Source: Haladaptatus sp. DYF46
GTDB lineage: Archaea > Halobacteriota > Halobacteria > Halobacteriales > Haladaptataceae
Assembly (NCBI RefSeq): GCF_021083305.1
Contig: NZ_JAJFAY010000006.1
Span: 124,001-188,000, forward strand
DNA: 64,000 nucleotides
Direction: 5' to 3'
Part shown: piece by piece, positions 1-8,457 of the stretch
Layout of the letters: each line of letters starts with the position of its first letter
Numbering within the stretch: the first letter of the stretch is position 1
Translations under genes and position numbers: made by a program
Notes under the pieces: generated by a model
Told to the model about the DNA's origin: nothing
The model's database searches: none
The model's input: the letters and a program-made list of their open reading frames with translations, nothing else

Positions 1-2
1 GT

Positions 3-1424
3 GGAAACGACGGCGACGGCAACGGCGGAGACGGAAACAACGATGGAGATGGAAACAACGACGGCGGTGGCGGCTCCGGTTCGACCACCATCCAGTTCAT
101 CTCCGGGATGGCCGCCGAGAACTCCGACATTCGAAAGCACTATCAGGATTCGATGAAGGATTTCCAGGAGAAAAACGGGTCGGTAAAGATCAACCTGCAA
201 GCGGTCTCATACGGGGACATCAAGACGAAACTGTCCTCGACCGTCAACGCCGGGAACCCACCGGCGATAGCGGAGGGAGGCGCACTCGGACTGAAATTCT
301 TCAATCAGGGGAAAGTGCCCAATCACAAGCCGTTTTACGAGAAGACGAAGGGCATGCCCGACAACCTGACCGCCGCGAACAAGGAATCCGCCCAGTTCCG
401 CGGGGACTACTGGTCCGGCGGTGCACAGCGCCACACGAACACCAACCTCGGGATCAACGTGCAAGCGTTCAAGAAGGCGGGTGTCAGCAACCCGAAGAAG
501 GACCTCGCCACGTGGAGCGATTTCTACGGCTATCTCGAAAAGATCGACAAGAACCAGGACATCATCGCCTGGGAGGAGACGGGCGTCTACAACGACCTCG
601 AATCCTACTGGGGCGAGGCACGGACCGCATACACCGACGGGACCGACCCGTGGATTCGCGGCGACCCGAAAAACCCGGACATAGTCGTCGGGAGCGACCA
701 CAAGGACGCGCCGAAGACCGACGGCATGGTCAAAAACTGCATCAAGCTCGCGAAGAAGTTCTCGAGCAAGAAGTCCGCGTCGCGGGGTGACGAGGAGATA
801 CCGTCGCTCATGCTCACCGACCGCGTCGCGTCCTTCATGTACGCGACGCCGACCGCAAACCGCTGGCGGCAGGTCAAATCGGACGTCAAGTTCGGGTGGC
901 AGGGCGGCGACGGTGACGTGATGTTGCTGCCGGACCCGAAACTCGACCCGGACTACGGCTCCAAGGTCGGTATTTCCGAACTCGAAGGTGTCTCCGGGGA
1001 ACACGGCGGTCACATGTGGGCCGTAGAACAGCAGACGTCGATCCTCGACACCAGCGACAAGAAAAAGAAAGCGGCGTGGGACCTCAACATGTACCTGCTC
1101 ACCGACGAAGACTTCGCGCTTCCCGCGTGGGGCGAGTACTACGAGGCGATTCCCGGTTACGCCCCGATGAGCGACAAGCTGACCGAACAGTACGGCGACA
1201 AACTCGCGTCGTGGACCACGACGGCCATCGATAACGTGGACAAGTACGGAAGCCAATACGCGACGACCGGAGCGGCGTGGGACGTGAAGGGAACCAGTGA
1301 TATTCGCTGGAATAACATCAACAAGACCATCTCGTCGGCCATAGCAGGTCAGGTTTCCGCGGAGGAAGCTCCGAAGAAGATCAACCAGAAGATCAAGAAA
1401 ACGTTAAAGGAACAGAACAAATAA
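3..1424 (+). CDS. ABC transporter sugar-type substrate-binding protein, 5' truncated by window edge
   Basis: The reading frame is open from the first bases of the window, so the start and signal peptide lie outside it. The first 35 codons encode a Gly/Asp/Asn-rich linker of the kind that follows the lipobox cysteine in haloarchaeal lipoproteins, and a globular domain begins near position 95. The visible part is about 470 residues, in the size range of family 1 (MalE-like) binding proteins. Two permeases and an ATPase follow on the same strand, so this is the extracellular ligand-capturing component. The surrounding catabolic genes suggest a sugar or sugar acid as ligand, but the ligand is not determined. 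The internal ATG at 108 is not the true start. Confidence 0.85.
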   Translation, partial: GNDGDGNGGDGNNDGDGNNDGGGGSGSTTIQFISGMAAENSDIRKHYQDSMKDFQEKNGSVKINLQAVSYGDIKTKLSSTVNAGNPPAIAEGGALGLKFFNQGKVPNHKPFYEKTKGMPDNLTAANKESAQFRGDYWSGGAQRHTNTNLGINVQAFKKAGVSNPKKDLATWSDFYGYLEKIDKNQDIIAWEETGVYNDLESYWGEARTAYTDGTDPWIRGDPKNPDIVVGSDHKDAPKTDGMVKNCIKLAKKFSSKKSASRGDEEIPSLMLTDRVASFMYATPTANRWRQVKSDVKFGWQGGDGDVMLLPDPKLDPDYGSKVGISELEGVSGEHGGHMWAVEQQTSILDTSDKKKKAAWDLNMYLLTDEDFALPAWGEYYEAIPGYAPMSDKLTEQYGDKLASWTTTAIDNVDKYGSQYATTGAAWDVKGTSDIRWNNINKTISSAIAGQVSAEEAPKKINQKIKKTLKEQNK

Positions 1425-1507
1425 TCGGTCCAGCTGAATCGTCGACAACTGTTACACGAATAACTATCCAAATCTTTTTGACAGGGGGTATCCAGTGTTT
1501 AGGTAAC

Positions 1508-2455
1508 ATGGCGCAAGCTGCACAGAGTGCCGAAGAAATTCGACGGAAGTACGGACTGACTGAGGAGTCGGTCTGGGACCGTCTGAAACGGAATTGGACC
1601 GGTTACCTGTTCATACTCCCGACGTTCATAATGTTCGCCTTGCTGTTCTACATTCCCATGGTTCAGGGAGTGTGGTTGACGTTTACAAACGCCCAACTCG
1701 GTGGTGGCGGGAGTTTCATCGGCCTCGAAAACTATCAGTGGATGATTACAAACGACCTGTTCGTCTTCGCCCTTGGTTGGTCTATCGTCTTCGTTTTCTC
1801 GACGACGCTTCTCCAACTCGGGCTTGGTATGCTTGCGGCCATCCTCCTGAGCGAAGTCAGGGAAGGCTCCCGGGAGTGGTTGAGCGCGATCATCATGTCC
1901 CCGTACTTCTCCGCACCGCTCGCGGGCGGGGTCGTTTGGATGTGGTTCCTGAGCCCCGACTTCGGATTCCTCGCCAAATTTTTGGCCGACATCGGGATAC
2001 AGAACGCACCGTCGTTCCTCTCCCAAGGATACTGGCCGTACATCTCCATGATCGTGGCACAGGCGTGGCACGACTTCGGGTACGCGGGTATCATCTACTC
2101 GGCCGCCGTCATCAACATCCCGAGCGACCAGTACGAGGCCGCCGCGCTGGCGGGTGCCGGGCGGCTCCGTCGGTTCCGTGATGTCACGCTCCCCCACCTC
2201 ATCACGCCGACCATCATCGTTCTCGCGCTCCGCACGGCGTGGAACATTGCCGAGTTCGCCCAGCCGTTCGAGCTAACCGGCGGCGGTCCCGGGACCCGAA
2301 CCATGCTGTTGAGTATCCTCACGTACCAAGTCGCGTATGTCAAACTGAACTTCGCCCGCGCATACACCATCGGGATGGTGATGATCGTGCTTGCGATGGC
2401 GAGCGCCATCTTCTACGTGACCATCATGAACGAAGAGGAGGACCTCTACCTATAA
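1508..2455 (+). CDS. ABC transporter permease, MalF-like
   Basis: This 315-residue protein has about six hydrophobic segments. It carries the EAA loop (YEAAALAGAG, with DVTLPHL following) at about residues 210-230, which docks on the ATPase. The start is placed at the ATG at 1508 (MAQAAQS); an upstream in-frame candidate at 1478 would add ten uncharacteristic residues. It lies 83 bp after the binding-protein gene and is followed 2 bp later by the second permease, so the transporter is probably one transcript. The fold and position are those of the MalF/UgpA half of a carbohydrate importer in the cytoplasmic membrane. Confidence 0.88.
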   Translation: MAQAAQSAEEIRRKYGLTEESVWDRLKRNWTGYLFILPTFIMFALLFYIPMVQGVWLTFTNAQLGGGGSFIGLENYQWMITNDLFVFALGWSIVFVFSTTLLQLGLGMLAAILLSEVREGSREWLSAIIMSPYFSAPLAGGVVWMWFLSPDFGFLAKFLADIGIQNAPSFLSQGYWPYISMIVAQAWHDFGYAGIIYSAAVINIPSDQYEAAALAGAGRLRRFRDVTLPHLITPTIIVLALRTAWNIAEFAQPFELTGGGPGTRTMLLSILTYQVAYVKLNFARAYTIGMVMIVLAMASAIFYVTIMNEEEDLYL

Positions 2456-2457
2456 CC

Positions 2458-3285
2458 ATGTTGAACGAAACCAAACGCTCACGATACCTGCTGTACGCTG
2501 GCCTGTTCGTCATGGCGGTCTGGGCGCTCCTGCCCTACTACTGGGTCATTCGGACGTCCGTTTTGACCAACTTCGCCGCCATCGACCCATCGACGGGGTA
2601 CACCCCGTTCTCGCACTTCACGCTCGACCCGTACTTCGAGATATGGAACTCGTTCGCGATGACGACGTACTTCAGGAACAGCATCATCGTCGCGTTGGCC
2701 GCGACGGTCATCTCGCTGTTCTTCTCGATTCCCGGCGCATATGCGTTCGCTCGACTCGATTTCCCCGGGCGTAAATTGTTGTTCTACACCGCGGTGTTCA
2801 CGATAATGTTCCCGTGGATCGTCATCACGATTCCCGTGTACAACATCTTCTACACGCTGGGGTTGATCAACTCGCTCACGGGTATCATCGTCGCGTTGTC
2901 CATCTTCGTCCTACCCCAGACCATCTGGCTCCTGCAGGGCTTCTTCCGGCAGGGCATCCCGCCGAACATCGAGGAGGCGGCGCTCATCGACGGCCACTCG
3001 GAGATCGGTGCGTTTCTGCGCATCGTCCTGCCACTGTCGCTGCCCGCCGTCGGTGCGGCCGCCCTCTTCTCGTTCCTCACCGCGTGGAACAACTTCCTGT
3101 GGGTGTTCGTCCTGACCAGCGACAAGAACGTCCGGACGGCAACGGTCGCCATCCACTACATCCTCGGCAGCGACGCGTTCCGACAGTGGAACCTGCTGAT
3201 GGCCGCGGCGGTGCTCCTCGTGTTGCCGCCGGTCGTCTTCTATGCGCTCTCACAGCGCTTCGTCGGGGAGGGCCTCGCCGGGTGA
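2458..3285 (+). CDS. ABC transporter permease, MalG-like
   Basis: This 275-residue membrane protein has about six predicted helices and an EAA loop (EEAALIDGHS, then RIVLPL) at about residues 172-192. It starts at the ATG at 2458, 2 bp after the stop of the first permease, which suggests translational coupling. An earlier in-frame start at 2239 would overlap the other permease by more than 200 bp and is rejected. It is the MalG/UgpE-type partner forming the membrane channel with the preceding gene, and it serves the binding protein and ATPase of this cluster. Confidence 0.88.
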   Translation: MLNETKRSRYLLYAGLFVMAVWALLPYYWVIRTSVLTNFAAIDPSTGYTPFSHFTLDPYFEIWNSFAMTTYFRNSIIVALAATVISLFFSIPGAYAFARLDFPGRKLLFYTAVFTIMFPWIVITIPVYNIFYTLGLINSLTGIIVALSIFVLPQTIWLLQGFFRQGIPPNIEEAALIDGHSEIGAFLRIVLPLSLPAVGAAALFSFLTAWNNFLWVFVLTSDKNVRTATVAIHYILGSDAFRQWNLLMAAAVLLVLPPVVFYALSQRFVGEGLAG

Positions 3286-3290
3286 TATCG

Positions 3291-3374
3291 ATGCAGGAAC
3301 GCACGTCTCACGCGGTCGAAGTGGTACGGGCCTACAGACAAACTCGTAGCGGTACTGACACGGAGGACCTATAA
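3291..3374 (+). CDS. possible 27-residue small protein inside the ABC operon
   Basis: An ATG at 3291, 5 bp after the permease stop, opens a 27-codon frame (beginning MQERTSHAV) that ends 1 bp before the ATPase start at 3376. Its placement exactly fills the gap between two operon genes, which is the only argument for translation. It could equally be a short leader that couples translation of the ATPase, or chance. No family is recognised and its composition is unremarkable. Confidence 0.25.
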   Translation: MQERTSHAVEVVRAYRQTRSGTDTEDL

Positions 3375-3375
3375 C

Positions 3376-4551
3376 ATGGCAAACGTAGAATTCGACAACG
3401 TCACGAAAGTGTTCGACGGCAGTTCGAACACCATCGTCGCGGTAGAGGAACTGGACCTGAAGATTCGAGACGGCGAGTTCGTCGTCTTCGTCGGCCCGTC
3501 GGGCTGCGGGAAATCGACGACCCTACGGATGACCGCGGGGCTGGAAACCATCACCGACGGCGAACTCCGCATCGACGGACGGCGCGTCAACGACGTCTCG
3601 CCGAAGGACCGGGACATCGCGATGGTGTTCCAGTCCTACGCGCTCTACCCGCACAAGACGGTTCGCGGGAACATGGGCTACGGTCTCAATCTGAGCACCG
3701 ACCTGACCGACGCGGAGGTCAACAGCCGCGTCGAAGAGGCCGCGGAGATGATGGGTATCGACGACCTCCTCGACAAGAAGCCGGCGTCGCTCTCGGGAGG
3801 ACAGCAACAACGCGTGGCGACGGGTCGTGCGATCGTCAGGGAACCCGAGGTGTTCCTCTTCGACGAGCCGTTATCGAACCTCGACGCGAAGCTCCGAAAG
3901 CACATGCGAACGGAACTCTCGCGTATCCACTCGGAACTCGACATCACGACCATCTACGTCACGCACGACCAGGAGGAGGCGATGACGATGTCGGACCGCA
4001 TCGTCATCCTCAACGACGGTCGACTCCAGCAGGTCGGCAAACCCAAGGAAGTATACTATCAGCCAGCGAACCGCTTCGTCGCGGATTTCATCGGGAGCCC
4101 CTCGATGAACTTCGTCGAGGTGGAACTGGCGGGCAACACCCTCACCAACGGTGAGAGCTTCAACGTCGATGTCGATGACGAGTTCGTCGAGACGCTCCGA
4201 AGCGTTTCGGACGATACGCGGTTCACGTTCGGCGTCCGTCCGGAGAACGTCCGTGTGGGTGACGACGTCGACGACGCACGAGCCGTACGGACGACCGTGG
4301 ACGTCGTCGAGGTCATCGGGTCCGACAACTTCCTCTATCTCGACATGGACGGACGGGAGTTCCGCGTCCGCTGTCCCTCCTACATCGAACCGGAGGAGGG
4401 TGACGTGATCGCGATCACCTTCGACGAAGAAGCGATCCACCTGTTCGACGAGAACTCGGGCGAGGCGCTCGTCCACGGAACCGTCAGCCACGAATCGGGC
4501 GAGATGCCGAACCCAGCGAAGGGGGAACAGGAACGCGCGGTCGGAAACTGA
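3376..4551 (+). CDS. ABC transporter ATP-binding protein, MalK/UgpC-like
   Basis: This 391-residue cytoplasmic ATPase has Walker [10 protein letters not shown] at about residues 40-48, signature LSGGQQQR at 139-146, Walker B VFLFDEP at 159-165 and the switch histidine in YVTHDQ near 197. About 150 residues follow the nucleotide-binding domain and correspond to the C-terminal OB-fold (TOBE/MalK regulatory) region of sugar importers. It is the fourth gene of the transporter operon. The fold and family are clear; the transported sugar or acid is not. Confidence 0.92.
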   Translation: MANVEFDNVTKVFDGSSNTIVAVEELDLKIRDGEFVVFVGPSGCGKSTTLRMTAGLETITDGELRIDGRRVNDVSPKDRDIAMVFQSYALYPHKTVRGNMGYGLNLSTDLTDAEVNSRVEEAAEMMGIDDLLDKKPASLSGGQQQRVATGRAIVREPEVFLFDEPLSNLDAKLRKHMRTELSRIHSELDITTIYVTHDQEEAMTMSDRIVILNDGRLQQVGKPKEVYYQPANRFVADFIGSPSMNFVEVELAGNTLTNGESFNVDVDDEFVETLRSVSDDTRFTFGVRPENVRVGDDVDDARAVRTTVDVVEVIGSDNFLYLDMDGREFRVRCPSYIEPEEGDVIAITFDEEAIHLFDENSGEALVHGTVSHESGEMPNPAKGEQERAVGN

Positions 4552-4570
4552 TTTTATTTCCGTCACCGCT

Positions 4571-4580
4571 AGTTATTTGT
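4571..4580 (+). promoter_or_regulatory. TATA-like element before the dehydrogenase gene
   Basis: An AGTTATTTGT stretch is centred about 29 nt upstream of the ATG at 4604. This is the distance expected for an archaeal TATA box driving a leaderless transcript, and it supports 4604 over the upstream in-frame ATG at 4577. Confidence 0.45.
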
Positions 4581-4603
4581 TCCCGTCGTACCCCATTATC
4601 GCC

Positions 4604-5659
4604 ATGACGCACGACGTAGCGGTGATTCCGGGCGACGGTATCGGTCCCGAAGTGATCGACGCGGTCCGTCCACTGCTGGAGGACGCCGCCCGAGAGTACG
4701 ATTTCGAACTCACGTTTACCGACTTCGACTGGGGTACCGAACACTACCTCGAACACGGAGAGATGATGCCGGACGACGGTACCGACGAAATCGCGGACCA
4801 CGACGCGATCCTCCTCGGTGCGGTCGGTCACCCCGACGTTCCCGACCACGTCACGCTCCGTGGACTGATGTTACCCATTCGGAAGACGTTCGACCAGTAC
4901 ATCTGCAAACGTCCCTCGGTTCTCTTCGACGGCGTCGAATCGCCGCTTCGTGGCTACGATTCGGGTGACATCGATTTGGTTGTCTATCGCGAGAACACGG
5001 AGGGGGAGTACGCGGACGTCGGCGGTCGTGAGCACCGCGGGTTCGACAACGAGGTGGCCATCCAATCCGCCGTGTTCACGCGGACGGGCGTGGAGCGCAT
5101 CGTTCGCGCCGCCTTCGAGGAGGCGGAGGAGCGGGATGGGAAACTCACGAACGTCACCAAATCCAACGCGCAGGCCTACGGGATGGTCCTCTGGGACGAC
5201 GTGTTCGACGAAGTGAGCGAGGAATACCCGGACGTGGAAACCGAGCGTCTCCTCGTGGACGCGGCGTCGATGGACTTCATCCGTCGGCCGGATGAGTTCG
5301 ACGTCGTCGTCGCCTCGAACCTCTTCGGCGACATCCTCACCGACATCGGCGCGATAATCTCCGGTAGCATGGGACTCGCCCCGTCCGCGAACATCAACCC
5401 CTCCGATGACGTTCCTTCGATGTTCGAACCCGTCCACGGAAGCGCACCGGACATCGTCGGTCAGGGAGTCGCCAACCCGCTGGCGACGGTCCTCTCCGGG
5501 TCGATGCTCCTCGACGACCTCGGCGAGTCCGCCGCGGCCGACGCGCTCTGGCGCGCCGTCGCGGAACAACTCGCGGACGATTCGGCCCCGAGAACGCCCG
5601 ACCTCGGCGGCGATGCGGGGACGCTCGACGTTGTGGCCGACCTTCGCGACCGTCTCTGA
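4604..5659 (+). CDS. isocitrate/isopropylmalate dehydrogenase-family enzyme, tartrate/D-malate dehydrogenase type
   Basis: This 351-residue NAD-dependent beta-decarboxylating dehydrogenase shows PGDGIGPEV near the N-terminus, the ENTEGEY tyrosine region, the TKSNA lysine region, the NLFGDILTD aspartates that bind metal and substrate, and the EPVHGSAPDI plus NPLAT nucleotide-binding segments. The GHPDVPDHVTLRG segment, where LeuB has its substrate-specificity loop, resembles tartrate/D-malate dehydrogenases (TTUC/DmlA type) more than LeuB or Icd. In this setting it probably oxidises a 2- or 3-hydroxy diacid from the imported substrate. LeuB activity is less likely because no leu genes are nearby. 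Confidence 0.8.
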   Translation: MTHDVAVIPGDGIGPEVIDAVRPLLEDAAREYDFELTFTDFDWGTEHYLEHGEMMPDDGTDEIADHDAILLGAVGHPDVPDHVTLRGLMLPIRKTFDQYICKRPSVLFDGVESPLRGYDSGDIDLVVYRENTEGEYADVGGREHRGFDNEVAIQSAVFTRTGVERIVRAAFEEAEERDGKLTNVTKSNAQAYGMVLWDDVFDEVSEEYPDVETERLLVDAASMDFIRRPDEFDVVVASNLFGDILTDIGAIISGSMGLAPSANINPSDDVPSMFEPVHGSAPDIVGQGVANPLATVLSGSMLLDDLGESAAADALWRAVAEQLADDSAPRTPDLGGDAGTLDVVADLRDRL

Positions 5660-5713
5660 CTCCGAGATAGAGAACCGGACCGTTCCGGAAATCGGTCCGC
5701 TCCGACCATCGAG

Positions 5714-5727
5714 GAAGAGTTAACTTC
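5714..5727. promoter_or_regulatory. palindromic GAAGAGTTAACTTC in the aldolase promoter
   Basis: The central AGTTAACT is a perfect 8-bp palindrome about 28 nt upstream of the ATG at 5749. It therefore coincides with where the TATA box of a leaderless transcript should sit and could be a combined TATA and operator site. Confidence 0.35.
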
Positions 5728-5748
5728 CCGCATACGAATTCTGTATCC

Positions 5749-6651
5749 ATGTCGAACTTCGATACCGACGGATTCGAGGGCGTATCGTGCCCCCTCGTCA
5801 CGCCGTACGCCGACGGAGACGTGGACGAAACCGCGCTCGCGGAATTGGTGAGGCGGGTCGATGACGCCGGGATGGACGGCCTCGTTCCGGCCGGGACGAC
5901 CGGCGAGTTCGCGAGCCTGTCCGACGAGGAGTACGAAACCGTGTTGGAGACGACGGTCGACGCTGCCGACGGTTCGCCGGTTCTCGCCGGGACCGCCGAC
6001 ACCACCGTTTCAGGCACTCTCGCGCGAATCGAAACGGCGGCCGACGCCGGTGCGGACGCGGCCCTGATCGTCCTTCCGTACTTCCACGGGGCGAACGACC
6101 CGGCGGGGAACGAACGGTTCCTCTCGGAAATCGCGGACGACGCGTCGCTTCCGATATTCCTGTACAACATTCCGTCCTGCACCGGACAGGAGATCGCCCC
6201 CGCTACCGTCGAATCCCTCGCCCGTCATCCGAAGGTTCACGGATTGAAGGATTCGAGCGGGGATTTCAACTATTTCCTCGAAGTCGCGGACCGCACGCCC
6301 GACGACTTCCGCCTCCTCCAAGGCTTCGACAGTTACGTCGTTCCGGGGATGCTCATGGGTTCTTCGGGCGGCATCAATGCGCTGTCCAACGCGATTCCGG
6401 AGACGTTCGTCGCGGCCCGTGACGCGGTGGCCACGGGGGACGTCGAACGGGCACGCGAAATCGGCGCGGAACGGATCGCACCCCTCTTCCAACAGTGCGT
6501 GGACCACGGGTTCGCGCCGGCGACGAAGGCCGCGCTCGAATCGCGCGGGTGGCTGGAAACCGCCGCCGTTCGACCGCCGCTCGTCGAACTGGACTCGGCG
6601 GCGAAGGACGAAATCGCATCGAGCGTCCAGCGCGCACTTCGTGCGCCCTGA
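5749..6651 (+). CDS. dihydrodipicolinate synthase/KDG aldolase-family lyase
   Basis: This 300-residue class I aldolase of the DapA/NAL family has the GTTGEF substrate-binding turn at about residues 49-54, the catalytic tyrosine in LYNIPS (Tyr139) and the Schiff-base lysine in LKDSSGD (Lys167). Neighbouring dehydratases and dehydrogenases argue that it cleaves or dehydrates a 2-keto-3-deoxy sugar acid to give pyruvate plus an aldehyde, rather than making lysine precursors. It starts 89 bp after the dehydrogenase, with a TATA-like palindrome in between. Substrate specificity is inferred from context only. Confidence 0.82.
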   Translation: MSNFDTDGFEGVSCPLVTPYADGDVDETALAELVRRVDDAGMDGLVPAGTTGEFASLSDEEYETVLETTVDAADGSPVLAGTADTTVSGTLARIETAADAGADAALIVLPYFHGANDPAGNERFLSEIADDASLPIFLYNIPSCTGQEIAPATVESLARHPKVHGLKDSSGDFNYFLEVADRTPDDFRLLQGFDSYVVPGMLMGSSGGINALSNAIPETFVAARDAVATGDVERAREIGAERIAPLFQQCVDHGFAPATKAALESRGWLETAAVRPPLVELDSAAKDEIASSVQRALRAP

Positions 6652-6713
6652 TTCGGCCGCGTTTTCGAGTCCAGCACCCCGACGTTTATCCCCTTTCCAT
6701 CTCATGTGAGCGT

Positions 6714-7094
6714 ATGGTTGACGACTACAGTCTGTCCCGAATCGACGACCTCGAACCCGAACCGTCGGCCGGTTCGGGAACCATGCACGTGAACCTCGCG
6801 GAAACGCTCGGCTGTACCGAGATGCGCCCGAAGGTGTGGTATCTCTCCGAGGGCGACGCGATGAGTTTCCACAGACAGGCCGAACAGGAGGAGTTCTACC
6901 TCGTCCTCGAAGGACCGGGCCGCATTCGAATCGGCGACGAGACCCACACGGTCGAGGCGGGCAGTGCTCTCCGCATCCCGCCTGAAACCCGCCGACAGAT
7001 CAAAAACGACGGTGAGGGCGGCGACGGTGACCACGTTTGGATGGTCGTCGGCGCGCCACCCGTTCCGGACGACGGCCGTCCCGCCGAGGACTGA
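6714..7094 (+). CDS. cupin-domain protein
   Basis: This 126-residue small beta-barrel protein has cupin motif 1 features (FHRQAEQEEFYLVLEG) and a second strand set ending in LRIPPETRRQI. A TTTATC box about 27 nt before the ATG at 6714 supports the start; upstream in-frame starts overlap the aldolase gene. Single-domain cupins in sugar-acid clusters often act as isomerases or metal-dependent accessory enzymes, but no specific reaction can be assigned. A related 106-residue cupin lies at 29314-29634. Confidence 0.75.
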   Translation: MVDDYSLSRIDDLEPEPSAGSGTMHVNLAETLGCTEMRPKVWYLSEGDAMSFHRQAEQEEFYLVLEGPGRIRIGDETHTVEAGSALRIPPETRRQIKNDGEGGDGDHVWMVVGAPPVPDDGRPAED

Positions 7095-7137
7095 CGGTGC
7101 GGTCGGTACCGCTGACGATGGCCACTGCCCTCCTATC

Positions 7138-8304
7138 CTACTCGTAGACGCGGCCGCCGAGGCGATTCTCCTGAATGTACTCCCAGTCGTACTCCACGCC
7201 GAGGCCCGGCCCGTCCGGCACGGGCACCGTTCCCGCCGAATCGATACTGTCGAGTTGGTCGGCGTAGTCGCCGAGGTAGACCGGTGGCTGCGTGTTATCA
7301 CACTTCGGCCCGACGAGCGCCATCTCGTAGTAGTTGGCGTTCCGAGTGGCGGCCATACAGTGACGCTGCGCGGGACCCGGTGCGTGGTATTCGACGTCGA
7401 GGCCGAAGCTCTCGGCGGCGCGGGCGACCTTTATCGCGCCCGTGATACCGGCGTCGTACTCCGGGTCGGAGCGCACGAAGTCAGTCGCGCCGTTCGCGAC
7501 GAAGTCGGTGTGCGATTCCAGTCCCCTGATGTGTTCGGTCTGGAGGATGGGCGTGTCGAGCTTTTCGGCGAGTTTTCGGTGGGCGTGTTGGCTGATACCC
7601 GCGTCGCTGAACGGGTCCTCGTACCAGAAGAAATCCCGTTCGTCACACGCCTTACCCACCTTCAGCGCGTCGCCCCACGTTTCCAGTTCGCAAGCGGGGT
7701 CTATCATGAGGTCCATCCCGTCGCCGACCCGTTCGCCGACTGCATGAACGGTTTCGACCGTCTTCTCTACATCCAGCCAATCGCCGCCCCAGTCGTGTAT
7801 CTTATAGCCGGAATACCCCATCTCCAGACACTGCTCCGCGAAGTCCGCGTACGCCTCCGGGGAGTCGAGTCCGCCGTTCCTGTCGCCTTGATACGTCGAT
7901 GCGTACGTCGGAAGCCGTTCGCGGTACGTGCCGAGGAGTTCGTGAATCGGCGCGTCGTAGTACTTCCCGGCGAAGTCCCAGAGCGCGATATCGATGGGAC
8001 CCATTCCCATCCGGTCGTACTTGCGGAGCGCTCGCTTGACCTTGCTCCAGTGTCGCTCCCGGTGTAGTGGGTTCTTCCCGATCAGATAGTCCGCGAACAT
8101 GTGAATCTGGGCGAACGCGGGGGAGTTGCCGCCGACGTATTCCCCCGTGATTCCCTCGTCGGTGTGAATTTTCAGTCCGAACAGTTTGCGTTCGATGGCT
8201 CCCCCGGGTTCGTATACGAGACTGAACCCACCCTCGCTGTAGCCGACGTCTTCGACTGGGTAGCTGAACTCGGTACTCTCGATTCGCGTGATGGATGGTG
8301 CCAT
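7138..8304 (-). CDS. enolase-superfamily (mandelate racemase/muconate lactonizing) dehydratase
   Basis: This 388-residue protein has an N-terminal capping domain and a beta/alpha barrel. Metal ligands are visible as Asp202 (MIDPAC), Glu229 (WYEDPF) and Glu257 (QTEHIRG), with a catalytic-type histidine in YHAPGP (His307). The base motif at the end of the second barrel strand is Lys168-Ile-His170 instead of the common K-x-K, which sets it apart from mandelate racemase itself. The likely role is removal of water from an aldonate or aldarate to a 2-keto-3-deoxy acid. The start at 8304 is chosen over an ATG nine bases upstream. It is divergent from the dehydrogenase at 8458. Confidence 0.82.
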   Translation of the reverse strand: MAPSITRIESTEFSYPVEDVGYSEGGFSLVYEPGGAIERKLFGLKIHTDEGITGEYVGGNSPAFAQIHMFADYLIGKNPLHRERHWSKVKRALRKYDRMGMGPIDIALWDFAGKYYDAPIHELLGTYRERLPTYASTYQGDRNGGLDSPEAYADFAEQCLEMGYSGYKIHDWGGDWLDVEKTVETVHAVGERVGDGMDLMIDPACELETWGDALKVGKACDERDFFWYEDPFSDAGISQHAHRKLAEKLDTPILQTEHIRGLESHTDFVANGATDFVRSDPEYDAGITGAIKVARAAESFGLDVEYHAPGPAQRHCMAATRNANYYEMALVGPKCDNTQPPVYLGDYADQLDSIDSAGTVPVPDGPGLGVEYDWEYIQENRLGGRVYE

Positions 8305-8367
8305 AGACCACATCAGGAAGACCGGGAACAAGAAGGTTCGCAACGCAGCAGTTCTCCCAGTGGGCGC

Positions 8368-8382
8368 GTTCCGTGTCGGAAC
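8368..8382. promoter_or_regulatory. inverted repeat in the divergent dehydratase/dehydrogenase promoter
   Basis: GTTCCG-TGT-CGGAAC is a perfect 6-bp-arm inverted repeat in the 153-bp gap between two divergent catabolic genes. This is a natural place for a pathway-specific regulator. No regulator gene of this island lies within the window. Confidence 0.4.
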
Positions 8383-8422
8383 GGCCCGGTGACAGGACGG
8401 CATCGAAGCCGGGAAGCCACCC

Positions 8423-8432
8423 GATATTTTTT
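8423..8432 (+). promoter_or_regulatory. TATA box of the LDH/MDH-like gene
   Basis: GATATTTTTT is centred about 30 nt upstream of the ATG at 8458, consistent with a leaderless archaeal transcript. Confidence 0.5.
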
Positions 8433-8457
8433 GTAGTGCCCCGCGATATCGACACAC

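Noticed and set aside
207-1256. Long minus-strand frame (349 codons) opposite the binding-protein gene
   Set aside because: Val/Arg-rich shadow created by high-GC codon use; the plus-strand frame has clear binding-protein features.
3871-4566. Minus-strand 231-codon frame
   Set aside because: Antisense shadow of the ABC ATPase, which has all catalytic motifs.
4604-5659. 3-isopropylmalate dehydrogenase of leucine synthesis
   Set aside because: No leu genes nearby and the specificity region resembles tartrate/D-malate dehydrogenases.
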